Shown here: in pieces, positions 19,267-27,526 of the stretch
Numbering within the stretch: the first letter of the stretch is position 1
Layout of the letters: each line of letters begins with the position of its first letter
NCBI RefSeq assembly: GCF_041729615.1
Contig: NZ_CP154874.1
Coordinates: 1,493,001 to 1,557,000 of the forward strand
Origin: Pseudomonas alcaligenes
Lineage (GTDB): Bacteria > Pseudomonadota > Gammaproteobacteria > Pseudomonadales > Pseudomonadaceae
Reading direction: 5' to 3'
Length of the DNA stretch: 64,000 nucleotides
The notes under the pieces: model-generated
The model's database searches: none
Seen by the model: the letters and a program-made list of their open reading frames with translations, nothing else
What the model was told of the DNA's origin: nothing
Position numbers and translations under genes: made by a program

Positions 19267-20343
19267 TGGCGTCGCCGCGAGCGCCGGCAGGCGATGGATC
19301 CAGATGCGCCGCAGCACGCTGGCGAACTGCGCAGAGAGCCGGCCGCTGTTGTAGACCTGGCCGTAGCGCGCGGCGATCTCGCGCACGCGCGGCGCCAGCT
19401 CGGCATAGCGCCGAGCCGGCAGGTCGGGGAACAGGTGGTGCTCGATCTGGTGGCTGAGATTGCCGGTGAGGATGTGGAACAGGCGGCCACCCTCCAGATT
19501 GCTGGAGCCACGCAGCTGGCGCAGGTACCAGTGGCCACGGCTCTCGCCGGCCACCGATTCCTTGGCGAACACCGCGGCGCGCTCGGTGAAGTGGCCGCAG
19601 AAGATCACCAGGAAGGTCCACAGGTTGCGCAGCAGGTTGGCCAGCGCGTTGCCGGCCAGCACCGCCAGGGCGTTGGCACCGAGCAGCAGCGCCAGCAACG
19701 GGAACAGCAGGTAGTCCTTGCCCCACTGGCGCAGCAGCTTGGCGCCCAGCTGGCGCAGCAGCGGGTGCACCTCGGCCGCGCCGATGCGGCCCTTGTACCA
19801 CTGGTCCAGGCGCAGGTGCTGGATGGCCACGGCGTACTGGAACAGCAGCGCCTGCAGCGTCACCCACAGCGGCTGCCAGCGGTAGAAGGGCTTCCAGCGC
19901 TGCTCGGGGAACAGCCGCACCAGGCCGTAGCCGACGTCGTCGTCCATGCCGATGACATTGGTCCAGGTGTGATGCAGGTGGTTGTGGGTGTGCCGCCAGA
20001 AATCGGCCGGCCCGGCGATATCCCACTCGTAGCGGGTGCCGGCCAGTTCGGGATCGTTCATCCAGTCGTACTGGCCGTGCATCACGTTGTGGCCCAGCTC
20101 CATGTTCTCGAGGATCTTGCCCAGGCCCAGCAACAGGCTGCCGAGCAGCCAGGTGGGCGGGAACCAGCCGCACATCAGCAGCGCCCGGCCGCTCCAGCAG
20201 CACAGGCGCACGGCGCCGCGCACGCGGCGGATGTAGCGCGCGTCGGCGGCACCGAGATCGGCCAGGGTGTGCCGGCGCAACTCGTCCAGTTCACTGGCGA
20301 AGGCCTGCAGTTCGGCGGCATTCAATTCACGATCCACACGCAT
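19264..20343 (-). CDS. desB: Acyl-CoA delta-9 desaturase DesB
   Basis: A 359-residue membrane fatty-acid desaturase with the three histidine boxes of the di-iron site: HNVMH, HTHNHLHH and HQIEHH, in the correct order, and hydrophobic stretches between them. In P. aeruginosa the desCB operon desaturates exogenous saturated acyl-CoA to adjust membrane fluidity and is repressed by DesT. Here it lies 10 bases after the oxidoreductase gene. The ATG at 20343 (MRVDRELNAAELQAF) is used; longer reading overlaps the oxidoreductase. Confidence 0.92.
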   Translation of the reverse strand: MRVDRELNAAELQAFASELDELRRHTLADLGAADARYIRRVRGAVRLCCWSGRALLMCGWFPPTWLLGSLLLGLGKILENMELGHNVMHGQYDWMNDPELAGTRYEWDIAGPADFWRHTHNHLHHTWTNVIGMDDDVGYGLVRLFPEQRWKPFYRWQPLWVTLQALLFQYAVAIQHLRLDQWYKGRIGAAEVHPLLRQLGAKLLRQWGKDYLLFPLLALLLGANALAVLAGNALANLLRNLWTFLVIFCGHFTERAAVFAKESVAGESRGHWYLRQLRGSSNLEGGRLFHILTGNLSHQIEHHLFPDLPARRYAELAPRVREIAARYGQVYNSGRLSAQFASVLRRIWIHRLPALAATP

Positions 20344-20353
20344 GACGGTTTCC

Positions 20354-21421
20354 TCACAGATCGATTTGCACATCGCCCAGCGGCACGCTGACACACAGGC
20401 GGATTGCCTGGCCGGGCTCGGCGAACGGCGTGCCGCTGCGCAGGTCGCGCACCGCCCCCGCCAGCAGGGTGCAGGTGCAGCTGGCACAGATGCCCTGGCG
20501 GCAACCGTGGGCCGGGCGCAGGCCGGCGGCCTCGGCCAGCTCCAGCAGGCTGCGGTTGCTGTCACCCAGCGCCTCGACGCGGCTGCGCACGAAGCCCAGG
20601 CGCACCGCTCGCCCCGGATCGGCGTCGCGCACCGGGGCACTGAAGGCCTCGGCCTGCAGCGCCTCGCCGTAGCGCCCGCGCAGGTCCGCGACGAACCCCG
20701 CCGGCCCGCAGGCCAGCAGCGCCAGGCCGTGCATGTCGGCCAGGTGCTGCGGCTGCAGGCGTCCGTTCTGCCCGCTGAGCAGCCAGCGCACCTCAAGGTT
20801 GGGGTGGCGTCGCATCAGTTGCTGCAGCTCTTCCACGTAGGCGCGCTGGCCGGCCCGGCGCACGCAGTGCAGCAGCCGGATCGGCGCCGCGTACCCGCGG
20901 GCCAGGGCCTCGCGCAGCAGGCCGAGCAGCGCGGTGATGCCACTGCCGGCGGCCAGCAGCCCGACACCGGCGCTGCCCTGTGGCCAGTGCAGCTCGCCCT
21001 GGGCCTGGCCCAGCTCCACCAGCGCCCCCACCGGCAGGTGATCGAGGATGCGGTTGGACAGGCGCCCGCCAGGCTGACGACGGACCCCCAGCTCGACCCG
21101 CCCGCCGGCGCGGACCCGGGTCAAGCTGTAGCTGCGCCCGTGGCGCACCCCGTCGATCTCCAGGTACAGCTGCACATGCTGGCCGGCATGCCAGCCGCGG
21201 GCATTGCCGTTACAGCGCAAGCGCAGGGCGAGCAGGTCGTCGCTGACCCACTCGCGCCCCTCGACCTGGGCGAATACCCGGTTCAGGCGCCAGGCCGGAT
21301 GCAGCCAGGCGAGCACGACGTCCACCTCCGCTTCGCGCAGCCAGCCCCCTGCCACCAGGGCCCGCAGCGGCCGCAGCAGGAACGTCAGGCGACGAACGAG
21401 AAACAGCGGCAACAGGGACAT
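20354..21421 (-). CDS. desC: Ferredoxin-reductase-type electron donor DesC
   Basis: A 355-residue oxidoreductase supplying electrons to the desaturase. The FAD-binding RSYSLT motif lies about residue 95, the NAD(P)H-binding GVGLLAAGSGITALLGLL region about residue 150, and the C-terminal plant-type [2Fe-2S] motif CRQGICASCTCTLL about residue 312, with the fourth cysteine near the end (LCVSV). It is the first gene of the desCB operon, behind two DesT-like operators. Confidence 0.9.
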   Translation of the reverse strand: MSLLPLFLVRRLTFLLRPLRALVAGGWLREAEVDVVLAWLHPAWRLNRVFAQVEGREWVSDDLLALRLRCNGNARGWHAGQHVQLYLEIDGVRHGRSYSLTRVRAGGRVELGVRRQPGGRLSNRILDHLPVGALVELGQAQGELHWPQGSAGVGLLAAGSGITALLGLLREALARGYAAPIRLLHCVRRAGQRAYVEELQQLMRRHPNLEVRWLLSGQNGRLQPQHLADMHGLALLACGPAGFVADLRGRYGEALQAEAFSAPVRDADPGRAVRLGFVRSRVEALGDSNRSLLELAEAAGLRPAHGCRQGICASCTCTLLAGAVRDLRSGTPFAEPGQAIRLCVSVPLGDVQIDL

Positions 21422-21432
21422 GGCGACACTCT

Positions 21433-21450
21433 AGTGAACACTTGTACACA
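21433..21450. promoter_or_regulatory. DesT-like operator 1
   Basis: AGTGAACACTTGTACACA, an imperfect dyad resembling the AGTGAAC...GTTGACT operator recalled for DesT. It covers the region between the predicted -10 and the desC start codon. Confidence 0.7.
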
Positions 21451-21479
21451 GAATGGCAAACCACTCGTCGCTCAGTCAA
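21450..21479 (-). promoter_or_regulatory. Candidate desCB promoter
   Basis: Minus strand: -35 TTGACT (21474-21479, inside operator 2), 18-base spacer, weak -10 CATTCT (21450-21455, at the edge of operator 1). Both hexamers touch DesT-like sites. Confidence 0.45.
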
Positions 21480-21491
21480 CACTTGTTCACC
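21474..21491. promoter_or_regulatory. DesT-like operator 2
   Basis: AGTCAACACTTGTTCACC, or GGTGAACAAGTGTTGACT on the other strand. It starts 41 bases from operator 1, about four helical turns, so both lie on the same DNA face. Confidence 0.75.
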
Positions 21492-21561
21492 GAGTCCGGT
21501 TCGACGCCGCCGGAGGGCTTTTGCTAGAGTGCGGCGCAATTTCCGCTGCCAACCTAACGCC

Positions 21562-22197
21562 ATGTCGCCACGCGCCGAACAGAAACAGCAGACCCGCCAG
21601 GCCCTGATGGATGCCGCGCGCGGCCTGATGGACAGCGGGCGCGGCTTCGGCAGCCTGAGCCTGCGCGAGGTCAGCCGCACCGCCGGTATCGTGCCGACCG
21701 GCTTCTACCGGCACTTCCAGGACATGGACGAGCTGGGCCTGGCGCTGGTCGCCGAGGTCGACGCCACCTTCCGCAGCACCCTGCGCGAAGTGCGCCGCAG
21801 CCAGTTCGAGATGGGCAGCATCATCGAGGCCAGCGCACGCATCTTCCTCGATGCGGTGAGCGCCAACCGCAACCAGTTCCTCTTCCTCGCCCGCGAGCAG
21901 TACGGCGGCTCGCAGCCGGTGCGCCAGGCCATCGGCCGCCTGCGCCAGCAGATCACCGATGACCTGGCCGCCGACCTCAAGCTGATGAACCGCACCCCGC
22001 ACCTGGACGACGCCGCGCTGGACGTGGTCTCCGACCTGGTGGTGAAGACCGTGTTCGCCACCCTGCCGGAGCTGATCGACCCGCCCAGCGCCAGCCTGCC
22101 GGCGCACCTGACCCCGGAAGCCAAGATGATCCAGCAGCTGCGCTTCATCTTCATCGGCGCCAAGCACTGGCACGGTCTGGGCCAGGGCCGCGACTAG
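21562..22197 (+). CDS. desT: TetR-family fatty-acid regulator DesT
   Basis: A 211-residue TetR repressor with an N-terminal helix-turn-helix (LREVSRTAGIVPTGFYRHFQDMDELG about residues 34-59) and an acyl-CoA-binding C-terminal domain. DesT senses the saturated/unsaturated acyl-CoA ratio and represses desCB. It is divergent from desC with 140 bases between, containing both operators, so autoregulation is plausible. The ATG at 21562 is chosen because reading upstream crosses the operators. Confidence 0.9.
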   Translation: MSPRAEQKQQTRQALMDAARGLMDSGRGFGSLSLREVSRTAGIVPTGFYRHFQDMDELGLALVAEVDATFRSTLREVRRSQFEMGSIIEASARIFLDAVSANRNQFLFLAREQYGGSQPVRQAIGRLRQQITDDLAADLKLMNRTPHLDDAALDVVSDLVVKTVFATLPELIDPPSASLPAHLTPEAKMIQQLRFIFIGAKHWHGLGQGRD

Positions 22198-22299
22198 ACG
22201 CACCAGAACAGCCCGCGCACAGCACTCGCGCACCACAACAAGGCACGACCAAGCCCCAACTTCAGGCACGACACCGCCAACCACGGGCCGCGCCGGGCT

Positions 22300-22315
22300 T
22301 GGCAAGGCCCTTGCT
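22300..22315 (+). promoter_or_regulatory. Sigma-54 promoter candidate for ureEFG
   Basis: TGGCAAG-GCCC-TTGCT matches the RpoN consensus TGGCACG-N4-TTGCW with one mismatch and exact GG-N10-GC spacing. The start of transcription would be near 22326, giving a leader of about 27 bases before ureE. Confidence 0.65.
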
Positions 22316-22352
22316 CTGCCGACAGGTAACTTCCTGGCCGGACTAGCCCAGC

Positions 22353-22853
22353 ATGCTGGTGATTCACCACCGCCTCGCCCCCCAACCCTACTGGGACGAA
22401 GAACTGCACCTCAGCCACGAGGCGCGCAGCAAGAGCCGCCTGCGCTGCTTCAGCGCCGCCGGCGAGGACGTCGGCCTGTTCCTCGAGCGCGGCCAGCCGC
22501 CGCTGCGCGACGGCGACTACCTGCGCGCCGAGGATGGCCGCATCGTGCGCGTCTGCGCGCGCCCGGAACCGCTGCTGCACGTCACCTGCGCCAGCCCCTT
22601 CGAGCTGATGCGCGCCGCCTACCACCTGGGTAACCGCCACGTCGCCCTGCAACTGGGCGACGGCTGGCTGCGCCTGCTCGACGACCACGTGCTCAGGGCC
22701 ATGCTCGACCAGCTCGGCGCCAGCACCTGCACGGTCGAGGCGCCCTTCCAGCCCGAACATGGCGCCTACGGCGGCGGCCACCACCATTCGCACCACGGCG
22801 ACGCCGAGTTCAACTACGGCCCGCGCCTGCACCAGTTCGGCGTGCGCCTGTGA
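22353..22853 (+). CDS. ureE: Urease accessory nickel metallochaperone UreE
   Basis: A 166-residue protein that delivers nickel to the urease active site. It has the N-terminal peptide-binding domain, a metal-binding domain (about residues 75-140) and a histidine-rich C-terminal segment (GGGHHHSHHGDAEF). It overlaps ureF by four bases (GTGA). Confidence 0.95.
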   Translation: MLVIHHRLAPQPYWDEELHLSHEARSKSRLRCFSAAGEDVGLFLERGQPPLRDGDYLRAEDGRIVRVCARPEPLLHVTCASPFELMRAAYHLGNRHVALQLGDGWLRLLDDHVLRAMLDQLGASTCTVEAPFQPEHGAYGGGHHHSHHGDAEFNYGPRLHQFGVRL

Positions 22854-23524
22854 ATCCGGCCTGGCAACTGCTGCGCCTGGCCAGCCCGCAGCTGCCGATC
22901 GGCGGCTACAGCTACTCCCAGGGTCTGGAAATGGCGGTGGATAGCGGTCTGGTGCGCGACCCGGAGAGCGCCCGGCGCTGGATCGCCGACCAGTTGCTGC
23001 TCAATCTGGCGCGCTTCGAGGCGCCGTTGCTGCTGGCCCACTGCCGCGCCGCCGCGGCAGGCGACTGGGCCAGCCTGGCCGACCTCGCCGAGCGCCAGCG
23101 CGCCAGCCGCGAGACCCGCGAACTGGCCCTGGAGAGCCGGCAGATGGGCTACTCGCTGAAGCAGCTGCTGGAGGGCCTGCCGGAACTGGATGCGCCGGCC
23201 CGTGCCTTCCTCGCCGCGCAGCCGGAGCTCGGCCTGGCGCCGGCCTGGGCCCTGGCCGCGCGCGCCTGGGCCATCGACGCCGAGGATGCCCTGGCCGCCT
23301 GGCTGTGGGGCTGGCTGGAGAACCAGCTGGCGGTGCAGATGAAAACCCTGCCGCTGGGCCAGCAGGCCGCCCAGCGCCTGACCTCGGCACTGCTGCCGCT
23401 GCTGGAGCAGGCGCAGCGCGAGGCCCGCGACCGGCCCACCGAACACTGGGGCAGCGCCGCCTTCGGCCTGGCCCTGACCAGCATGGCGCACGAGCGCCAG
23501 TACAGCCGTCTCTTCCGCTCATGA
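22850..23524 (+). CDS. ureF: Urease accessory protein UreF
   Basis: A 224-residue helical protein that activates urease as part of the UreDFG complex, gating GTP hydrolysis by UreG. It begins [22 protein letters not shown], the conserved UreF N-terminus. The start is GTG in the overlap with ureE; the end is 16 bases before ureG. Confidence 0.95.
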   Translation: MNPAWQLLRLASPQLPIGGYSYSQGLEMAVDSGLVRDPESARRWIADQLLLNLARFEAPLLLAHCRAAAAGDWASLADLAERQRASRETRELALESRQMGYSLKQLLEGLPELDAPARAFLAAQPELGLAPAWALAARAWAIDAEDALAAWLWGWLENQLAVQMKTLPLGQQAAQRLTSALLPLLEQAQREARDRPTEHWGSAAFGLALTSMAHERQYSRLFRS

Positions 23525-23540
23525 AAAAAGGAAACACCCC

Positions 23541-24155
23541 ATGAACAGCCAACCCCTGCGCGTCGGCATTGGCGGCCCGGTCGGTTCCGGCAAGACCGCC
23601 CTGACCCTGGCCCTGTGCCGTGCCCTGCGCGAGCGCTACAACATCGCCGTGGTGACCAACGATATCTACACCCAGGAAGACGCCCAGTTCCTGGTGCGCA
23701 ACGAGGCCCTGGCGCCCGAACGGATCATCGGCGTGGAAACCGGCGGCTGCCCGCACACGGCGATCCGCGAGGACGCCTCGATCAACCTGGAGGCGGTCGA
23801 GCAGCTCAACCGGCGCTTCCCCGGCCTCGACCTGATCCTCGTCGAGTCCGGCGGCGACAACCTCTCGGCCACCTTCAGCCCCGAGCTGTCGGACCTGACC
23901 CTGTACGTGATCGACGTGTCGGCCGGCGACAAGCTGCCGCGCAAGGGCGGCCCGGGCATCTGCAAGTCCGACCTGCTGGTGATCAACAAGATCGACCTGG
24001 CGCCCATGGTCGGTGCCTCGCTGGAGGTGATGGAGCGCGACACCCTGAAGATGCGCGGCGACAAGCCCTTCGTCTTCAGCAACCAGAAGATCGGCCAGGG
24101 CCTGGAGCAGATCATCGCCTTCATCGAACGCCAGGGCATGCTCGGCGCCGCCTGA
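23541..24155 (+). CDS. ureG: Urease accessory GTPase UreG
   Basis: A 204-residue SIMIBI GTPase that drives nickel insertion. P-loop GGPVGSGKT at residues 10-18, the nickel-binding Cys-Pro-His in [13 protein letters not shown] (about residue 73), and the NKID guanine motif (about residue 148) are all intact. AAGGAAAC precedes the ATG. Confidence 0.97.
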   Translation: MNSQPLRVGIGGPVGSGKTALTLALCRALRERYNIAVVTNDIYTQEDAQFLVRNEALAPERIIGVETGGCPHTAIREDASINLEAVEQLNRRFPGLDLILVESGGDNLSATFSPELSDLTLYVIDVSAGDKLPRKGGPGICKSDLLVINKIDLAPMVGASLEVMERDTLKMRGDKPFVFSNQKIGQGLEQIIAFIERQGMLGAA

Positions 24156-24184
24156 GCCCCACCACCCGAGTCAAGGAGACCTCC

Positions 24185-24757
24185 ATGAAGTTGCGCCAAA
24201 GCCTCTACGCCCTCGCCCTGTTCTGTACCCCGGGCCTGGCCTTCGCCCACGCCGGCCACGACCACGCCGGCTTGCTGGCCGGCCTGGCCCACCCGCTGCT
24301 GGGCCTCGATCACCTGCTGGCGATGCTCGCCGTCGGCCTGTGGGCAGCGCAGCAGTCCGGCGCGGCGCGCTGGGCGCTGCCGCTGACCTTCGTCGCCAGC
24401 ATGCTGCTCGGCGGCCTGCTCGGCTTCGCCGGGCTGACACTGCCGCTGCTGGAGACCGGCATCGCCAGCTCGGTGCTGGCACTCGGCCTGCTGGTGGCGG
24501 TAGCCGCGCGCCTGCCGCTGGCCGCAGCGCTGAGCCTGACCGCGCTGTTCGCCCTTGGCCACGGCCTGGCCCACGGCCTGGAGCTGCCGGCACTGGCCAG
24601 CCCCTGGGGCTACGCCGCCGGTTTCCTCGCCGCCACCGCCGCCCTGCACGCGGCCGGCTACGCCCTGGTGCGCAGCCTGCCGCGCGCCGCCGCGCCGCTG
24701 GTGCGCCTGGCCGGCGCCTCGGCGGCGGGCACCGGCGCCTGGCTGCTGGCCGGCTGA
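24185..24757 (+). CDS. HupE/UreJ family membrane protein, probable nickel permease
   Basis: A 190-residue protein with a cleavable or membrane-inserted N-terminus (ALALFCTPGLAFA) followed by HAGHDHAG and HPLLGLDHLLAMLAVG, the metal-binding HX5DH signature of HupE/UreJ, and about six membrane helices. It follows ureG by 29 bases with AAGGAGAC as ribosome site, so it probably supplies nickel to the UreEFG system. Confidence 0.88.
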   Translation: MKLRQSLYALALFCTPGLAFAHAGHDHAGLLAGLAHPLLGLDHLLAMLAVGLWAAQQSGAARWALPLTFVASMLLGGLLGFAGLTLPLLETGIASSVLALGLLVAVAARLPLAAALSLTALFALGHGLAHGLELPALASPWGYAAGFLAATAALHAAGYALVRSLPRAAAPLVRLAGASAAGTGAWLLAG

Positions 24758-24826
24758 AGCCGGGGACCGCGCAGCCGGGCGGCAGCCGACTAGACTGCAC
24801 AGAACCCTGCTGCTGCGGTCCCCTCC

Positions 24827-25720
24827 ATGCGCCCTCGCCTGCCCGCCGTGCTGTTCGGCCTGTCACTGCTCTGTGCATGGCCGGCCGCCCACGCCCAGGA
24901 TCGCCCGACCGTAACCTGGGGCATGAGCCCCTGGCCGGGCCTGGTCGATGCCCGCGACGGTCAGCCGCAGGGCGGCATCATCGTCGAGCTGCTGCAGCAG
25001 ATCACCACGCGCCTGCCCGCCTACGAGCATCGCTACAGCCTGATCAACCTCAGCCGCGGCCTGGAGCACCTGCAGCGCGGCGAGCTGAACTGCCTGCTGC
25101 CGACCTTCCGTACCGCCGAGCGCGATCGCCTCGGCCACTATGTCGGCCTGTTCGTCGGCATGCCGCACCAGCTGGTGGTGCGTCGCAGCGACCGCGCCGC
25201 CTTCCTCGCCGGTCGCGACGAGGTGTCGCTGCGCCAGCTGCTCGGCGACACGGCCTGGCGCGGCGGCCTGCTCAAGGACCGCAGCTACGGCCCGATGCTC
25301 GACCCGCTGCTGCGCGCCCCGGCGGCGCAGGCGCGGCTGCTGCAGATCCAGAGCAGCGACGCCGGGCACAACCTGCTGCGCATGCTCGAACACGGGCGCA
25401 TCGACTACCTGCTGGAGTACGCCGAGGTGCTGCAGCACGTGCAGGGTCGCGGCGAGGCGCAGCAACTCGTCCTGCTGCCGCTGCACGAGGCTGGCCAGCC
25501 GGCCCTCAGCGGCATCTACTGCACGCGCAGCGCCGCCGGTGCCGAGCTGGTCCGCGCGGTAGATCGGGTGGCGCGCCAGGCGGACGTCCTGCAGGCCTTC
25601 CGCGACGCCCAGCGCAGCTACCTGCCACCTGCCACCCGCGCCCACTACCGGGCCTGGCTGGAGCGCTTCTTCGCCGAGCGTGCCACCCAGGACCTGACCT
25701 CGCTGGGCGAATCGCTATGA
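24827..25720 (+). CDS. Periplasmic family 3 solute-binding-like protein
   Basis: A 297-residue secreted protein with signal peptide (RLPAVLFGLSLLCAWPAAHAQ) and a two-lobe binding fold (VTWGMSPWPGLVDARDG at the mature N-terminus; NCLLPTFRTAERD about residue 90; LLEYAEVLQHV about residue 195). It resembles the uncharacterised family I know as TIGR02285. There is no transporter nearby. It may sense rather than import its ligand. Confidence 0.78.
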   Translation: MRPRLPAVLFGLSLLCAWPAAHAQDRPTVTWGMSPWPGLVDARDGQPQGGIIVELLQQITTRLPAYEHRYSLINLSRGLEHLQRGELNCLLPTFRTAERDRLGHYVGLFVGMPHQLVVRRSDRAAFLAGRDEVSLRQLLGDTAWRGGLLKDRSYGPMLDPLLRAPAAQARLLQIQSSDAGHNLLRMLEHGRIDYLLEYAEVLQHVQGRGEAQQLVLLPLHEAGQPALSGIYCTRSAAGAELVRAVDRVARQADVLQAFRDAQRSYLPPATRAHYRAWLERFFAERATQDLTSLGESL

Positions 25721-25797
25721 CGGCCATCGAAACTATCAACCGGCCCGGTCGCACCGGCCGGTCTAGGCTGTACAGCACCACCCGCGAGGATCACCCC

Positions 25798-25881
25798 ATG
25801 CCCATACACGACTTCCTCCGCTGCCTGCTGGCCGCCTATGCCGCCGGCGCCAGCGGCAGCTGCCCGCAAGAACTCGCCTGA
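25798..25881 (+). CDS. Possible 27-residue peptide
   Basis: Short open frame (MPIHDFLRCLLAAYAAG... ending CPQELA) with GAGGA placed seven bases before the ATG. Two cysteines flank a hydrophobic stretch. No homology is known to me; it lies in a 212-base gap between plus-strand genes and could be chance. Confidence 0.3.
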   Translation: MPIHDFLRCLLAAYAAGASGSCPQELA

Positions 25882-25932
25882 CCGATCGGACAGGGTTACC
25901 CTGTGCGCCCTGCAGCCAAGGGAGCACCGTGC

Positions 25933-26520
25933 ATGAGCCTGAAGTCCGTCTGCGTATTCTGTGGCGCCAGCCCCGGCGCCCGCCCGATCTATCGAGAAGC
26001 GGCCGAGCAGCTCGGCCGCAGTCTGGCCGAGCAGGGCCTGACCCTGGTCTATGGCGGTGGCGCGGTCGGCCTCATGGGCCTGGTGGCCGATGCCGCCCTG
26101 GCTGCCGGCGGCGAGGTGATCGGCATCATCCCGCAGAGCCTGGAGCGCGCCGAGATCGGCCACCGCGGCCTGACCCGCCTGGAGGTGGTCGACGGCATGC
26201 ACGCGCGCAAGGCGCGCATGGCCGAGCTGGCCGACGCCTTCATCGCCCTGCCCGGCGGCCTGGGCACCCTGGAGGAACTGTTCGAGGTGTGGACCTGGGG
26301 CCAGCTCGGCTATCACGCCAAGCCGCTCGGCCTGCTCGAAGTGGACGGCTTCTATGCGCGCCTGACCGCCTTCCTCGACCATCTGGTGGCCGAGCGCTTC
26401 GTCCGCGAGCAACACCGCGCCATCCTGCAGATCAGCGAATCGCCGGCCGAGCTGCTGCAGCGGCTCGACGCCTGGCAGCCCACGGCCGCGCCCAAGTGGG
26501 TCGACCGCGAGCCGCAGTGA
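25933..26520 (+). CDS. LOG family nucleoside 5'-monophosphate phosphoribohydrolase
   Basis: A 195-residue LOG/TIGR00730 enzyme that hydrolyses nucleoside (cytokinin-type) 5'-monophosphates to base plus ribose-5-phosphate. It has [10 protein letters not shown] at the N-terminus, [12 protein letters not shown] for phosphate binding, and the PGGLGTLEE catalytic motif about residue 112. The ATG at 25933 follows GGGAGCACC. Its physiological substrate in bacteria is not settled. Confidence 0.9.
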   Translation: MSLKSVCVFCGASPGARPIYREAAEQLGRSLAEQGLTLVYGGGAVGLMGLVADAALAAGGEVIGIIPQSLERAEIGHRGLTRLEVVDGMHARKARMAELADAFIALPGGLGTLEELFEVWTWGQLGYHAKPLGLLEVDGFYARLTAFLDHLVAERFVREQHRAILQISESPAELLQRLDAWQPTAAPKWVDREPQ

Positions 26521-26529
26521 CCGGCGGCT

Positions 26530-27378
26530 TCAGCCGGCCTGCTGGACGATCACCGTCTGCGCCGGCATCGGCGCCGGGAAGCCGGCCTCGCCGAGGGCGT
26601 CCTTGATCACCTTGTTGGTGTCGAAATACACATGCCAGTAATGGTCGGTGTGGCAGTAGGGGCGCACCGCCAATACCGGGCCGACCAGGTTGAACTCGAG
26701 GATCTCCACCTCCACCGCCGGGCTCGCCAGCACGTTGTCGATGGCCGCGATGCGCTGCCTGAGCAGTGCAGCGGCGGCCTTCCAGTCGGTCGCGCCGGCC
26801 AGCTGGGCCTTCAGATCGACGCGGCGGAAGGCGTTGTGCGAGAAGTTCTGGATGTTGTCGGCGAAGATCTTGTTGTTGCCCACCAGGGTCAGCACGTTGT
26901 CCGGCGTGTTGATCGCGGTGACGAACAGGCCGATCTCGGTGACCGTACCGGTGACCCCGCCGGCGCAGATGAAGTCGCCGACCTTGAACGGCCGCAGGAC
27001 GATGATGAAGCCGCCCGCCGCCAGGTTGGCCAGCAGCCCCGACCAGGCCATGCCGATGGCCAGGCCGACCGCGGCGATCAAGGCGGCGAAGGTGGTGGTC
27101 TGCACCCCGAAGTAGCCGAGGATGCCGATCACCAGCAGGATGTTGAGGGTGACGGTGATGAAGTTGCCGAGGTAGCGCAGCACGGTCGGGTCGACCTTCT
27201 GCTGGCCCAGGCCTCTCTGCACCAGGCCGACGGCGAAGCCGATCAGCCAGCGCCCGACTACCCAGAAGGCGATGGCGGCGAGGATTTTCACGGCGAAGGC
27301 GGCACCGTAGTCGGTCACCAGCTGCAGCAGCTGGTTGGCCTTGGCGGTGCCGACGGTGATCAGGGTGTTCTCTTCCAT
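26530..27378 (-). CDS. MscS-family small-conductance mechanosensitive channel
   Basis: A 282-residue inner-membrane channel, close to E. coli MscS (286). Three N-terminal helices are visible, the pore-lining third rich in Gly/Ala (AALIAAVGLAIGMAWSGLLA), followed by the beta domain (PFKVGDFICAGGVTGTVTEIG) and the C-terminal alpha-beta domain. It releases solutes on osmotic downshock. The ATG at 27378 is chosen; a longer in-frame reading exists. It ends 10 bases from the convergent LOG gene. Confidence 0.92.
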   Translation of the reverse strand: MEENTLITVGTAKANQLLQLVTDYGAAFAVKILAAIAFWVVGRWLIGFAVGLVQRGLGQQKVDPTVLRYLGNFITVTLNILLVIGILGYFGVQTTTFAALIAAVGLAIGMAWSGLLANLAAGGFIIVLRPFKVGDFICAGGVTGTVTEIGLFVTAINTPDNVLTLVGNNKIFADNIQNFSHNAFRRVDLKAQLAGATDWKAAAALLRQRIAAIDNVLASPAVEVEILEFNLVGPVLAVRPYCHTDHYWHVYFDTNKVIKDALGEAGFPAPMPAQTVIVQQAG

Positions 27379-27526
27379 GACGGCGGACCTGCACGAAGTG
27401 GGGGATGACCCGAAAAACCCTAGCACGCAGCGCCTAACCTGCCCGTTCTTGCCCTGGATCAAGCACCCGGCAAGGCGATTTGCCATCGTATACACTCCAT
27501 GAGCGCCTTCGCTAACGGCCTGGTCC

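Noticed and set aside
18539-20203. Minus-strand frame reading through the tandem repeats and the desaturase region
   Set aside because: It follows from the antisense of the 81-base repeats, which preserves open frames because the unit length is divisible by three; no independent start or domain.
27470-27490. Sigma-54-like TGGCAAATCGCCTTGCC on the minus strand before the MscS gene
   Set aside because: Spacing is one base too long for RpoN.
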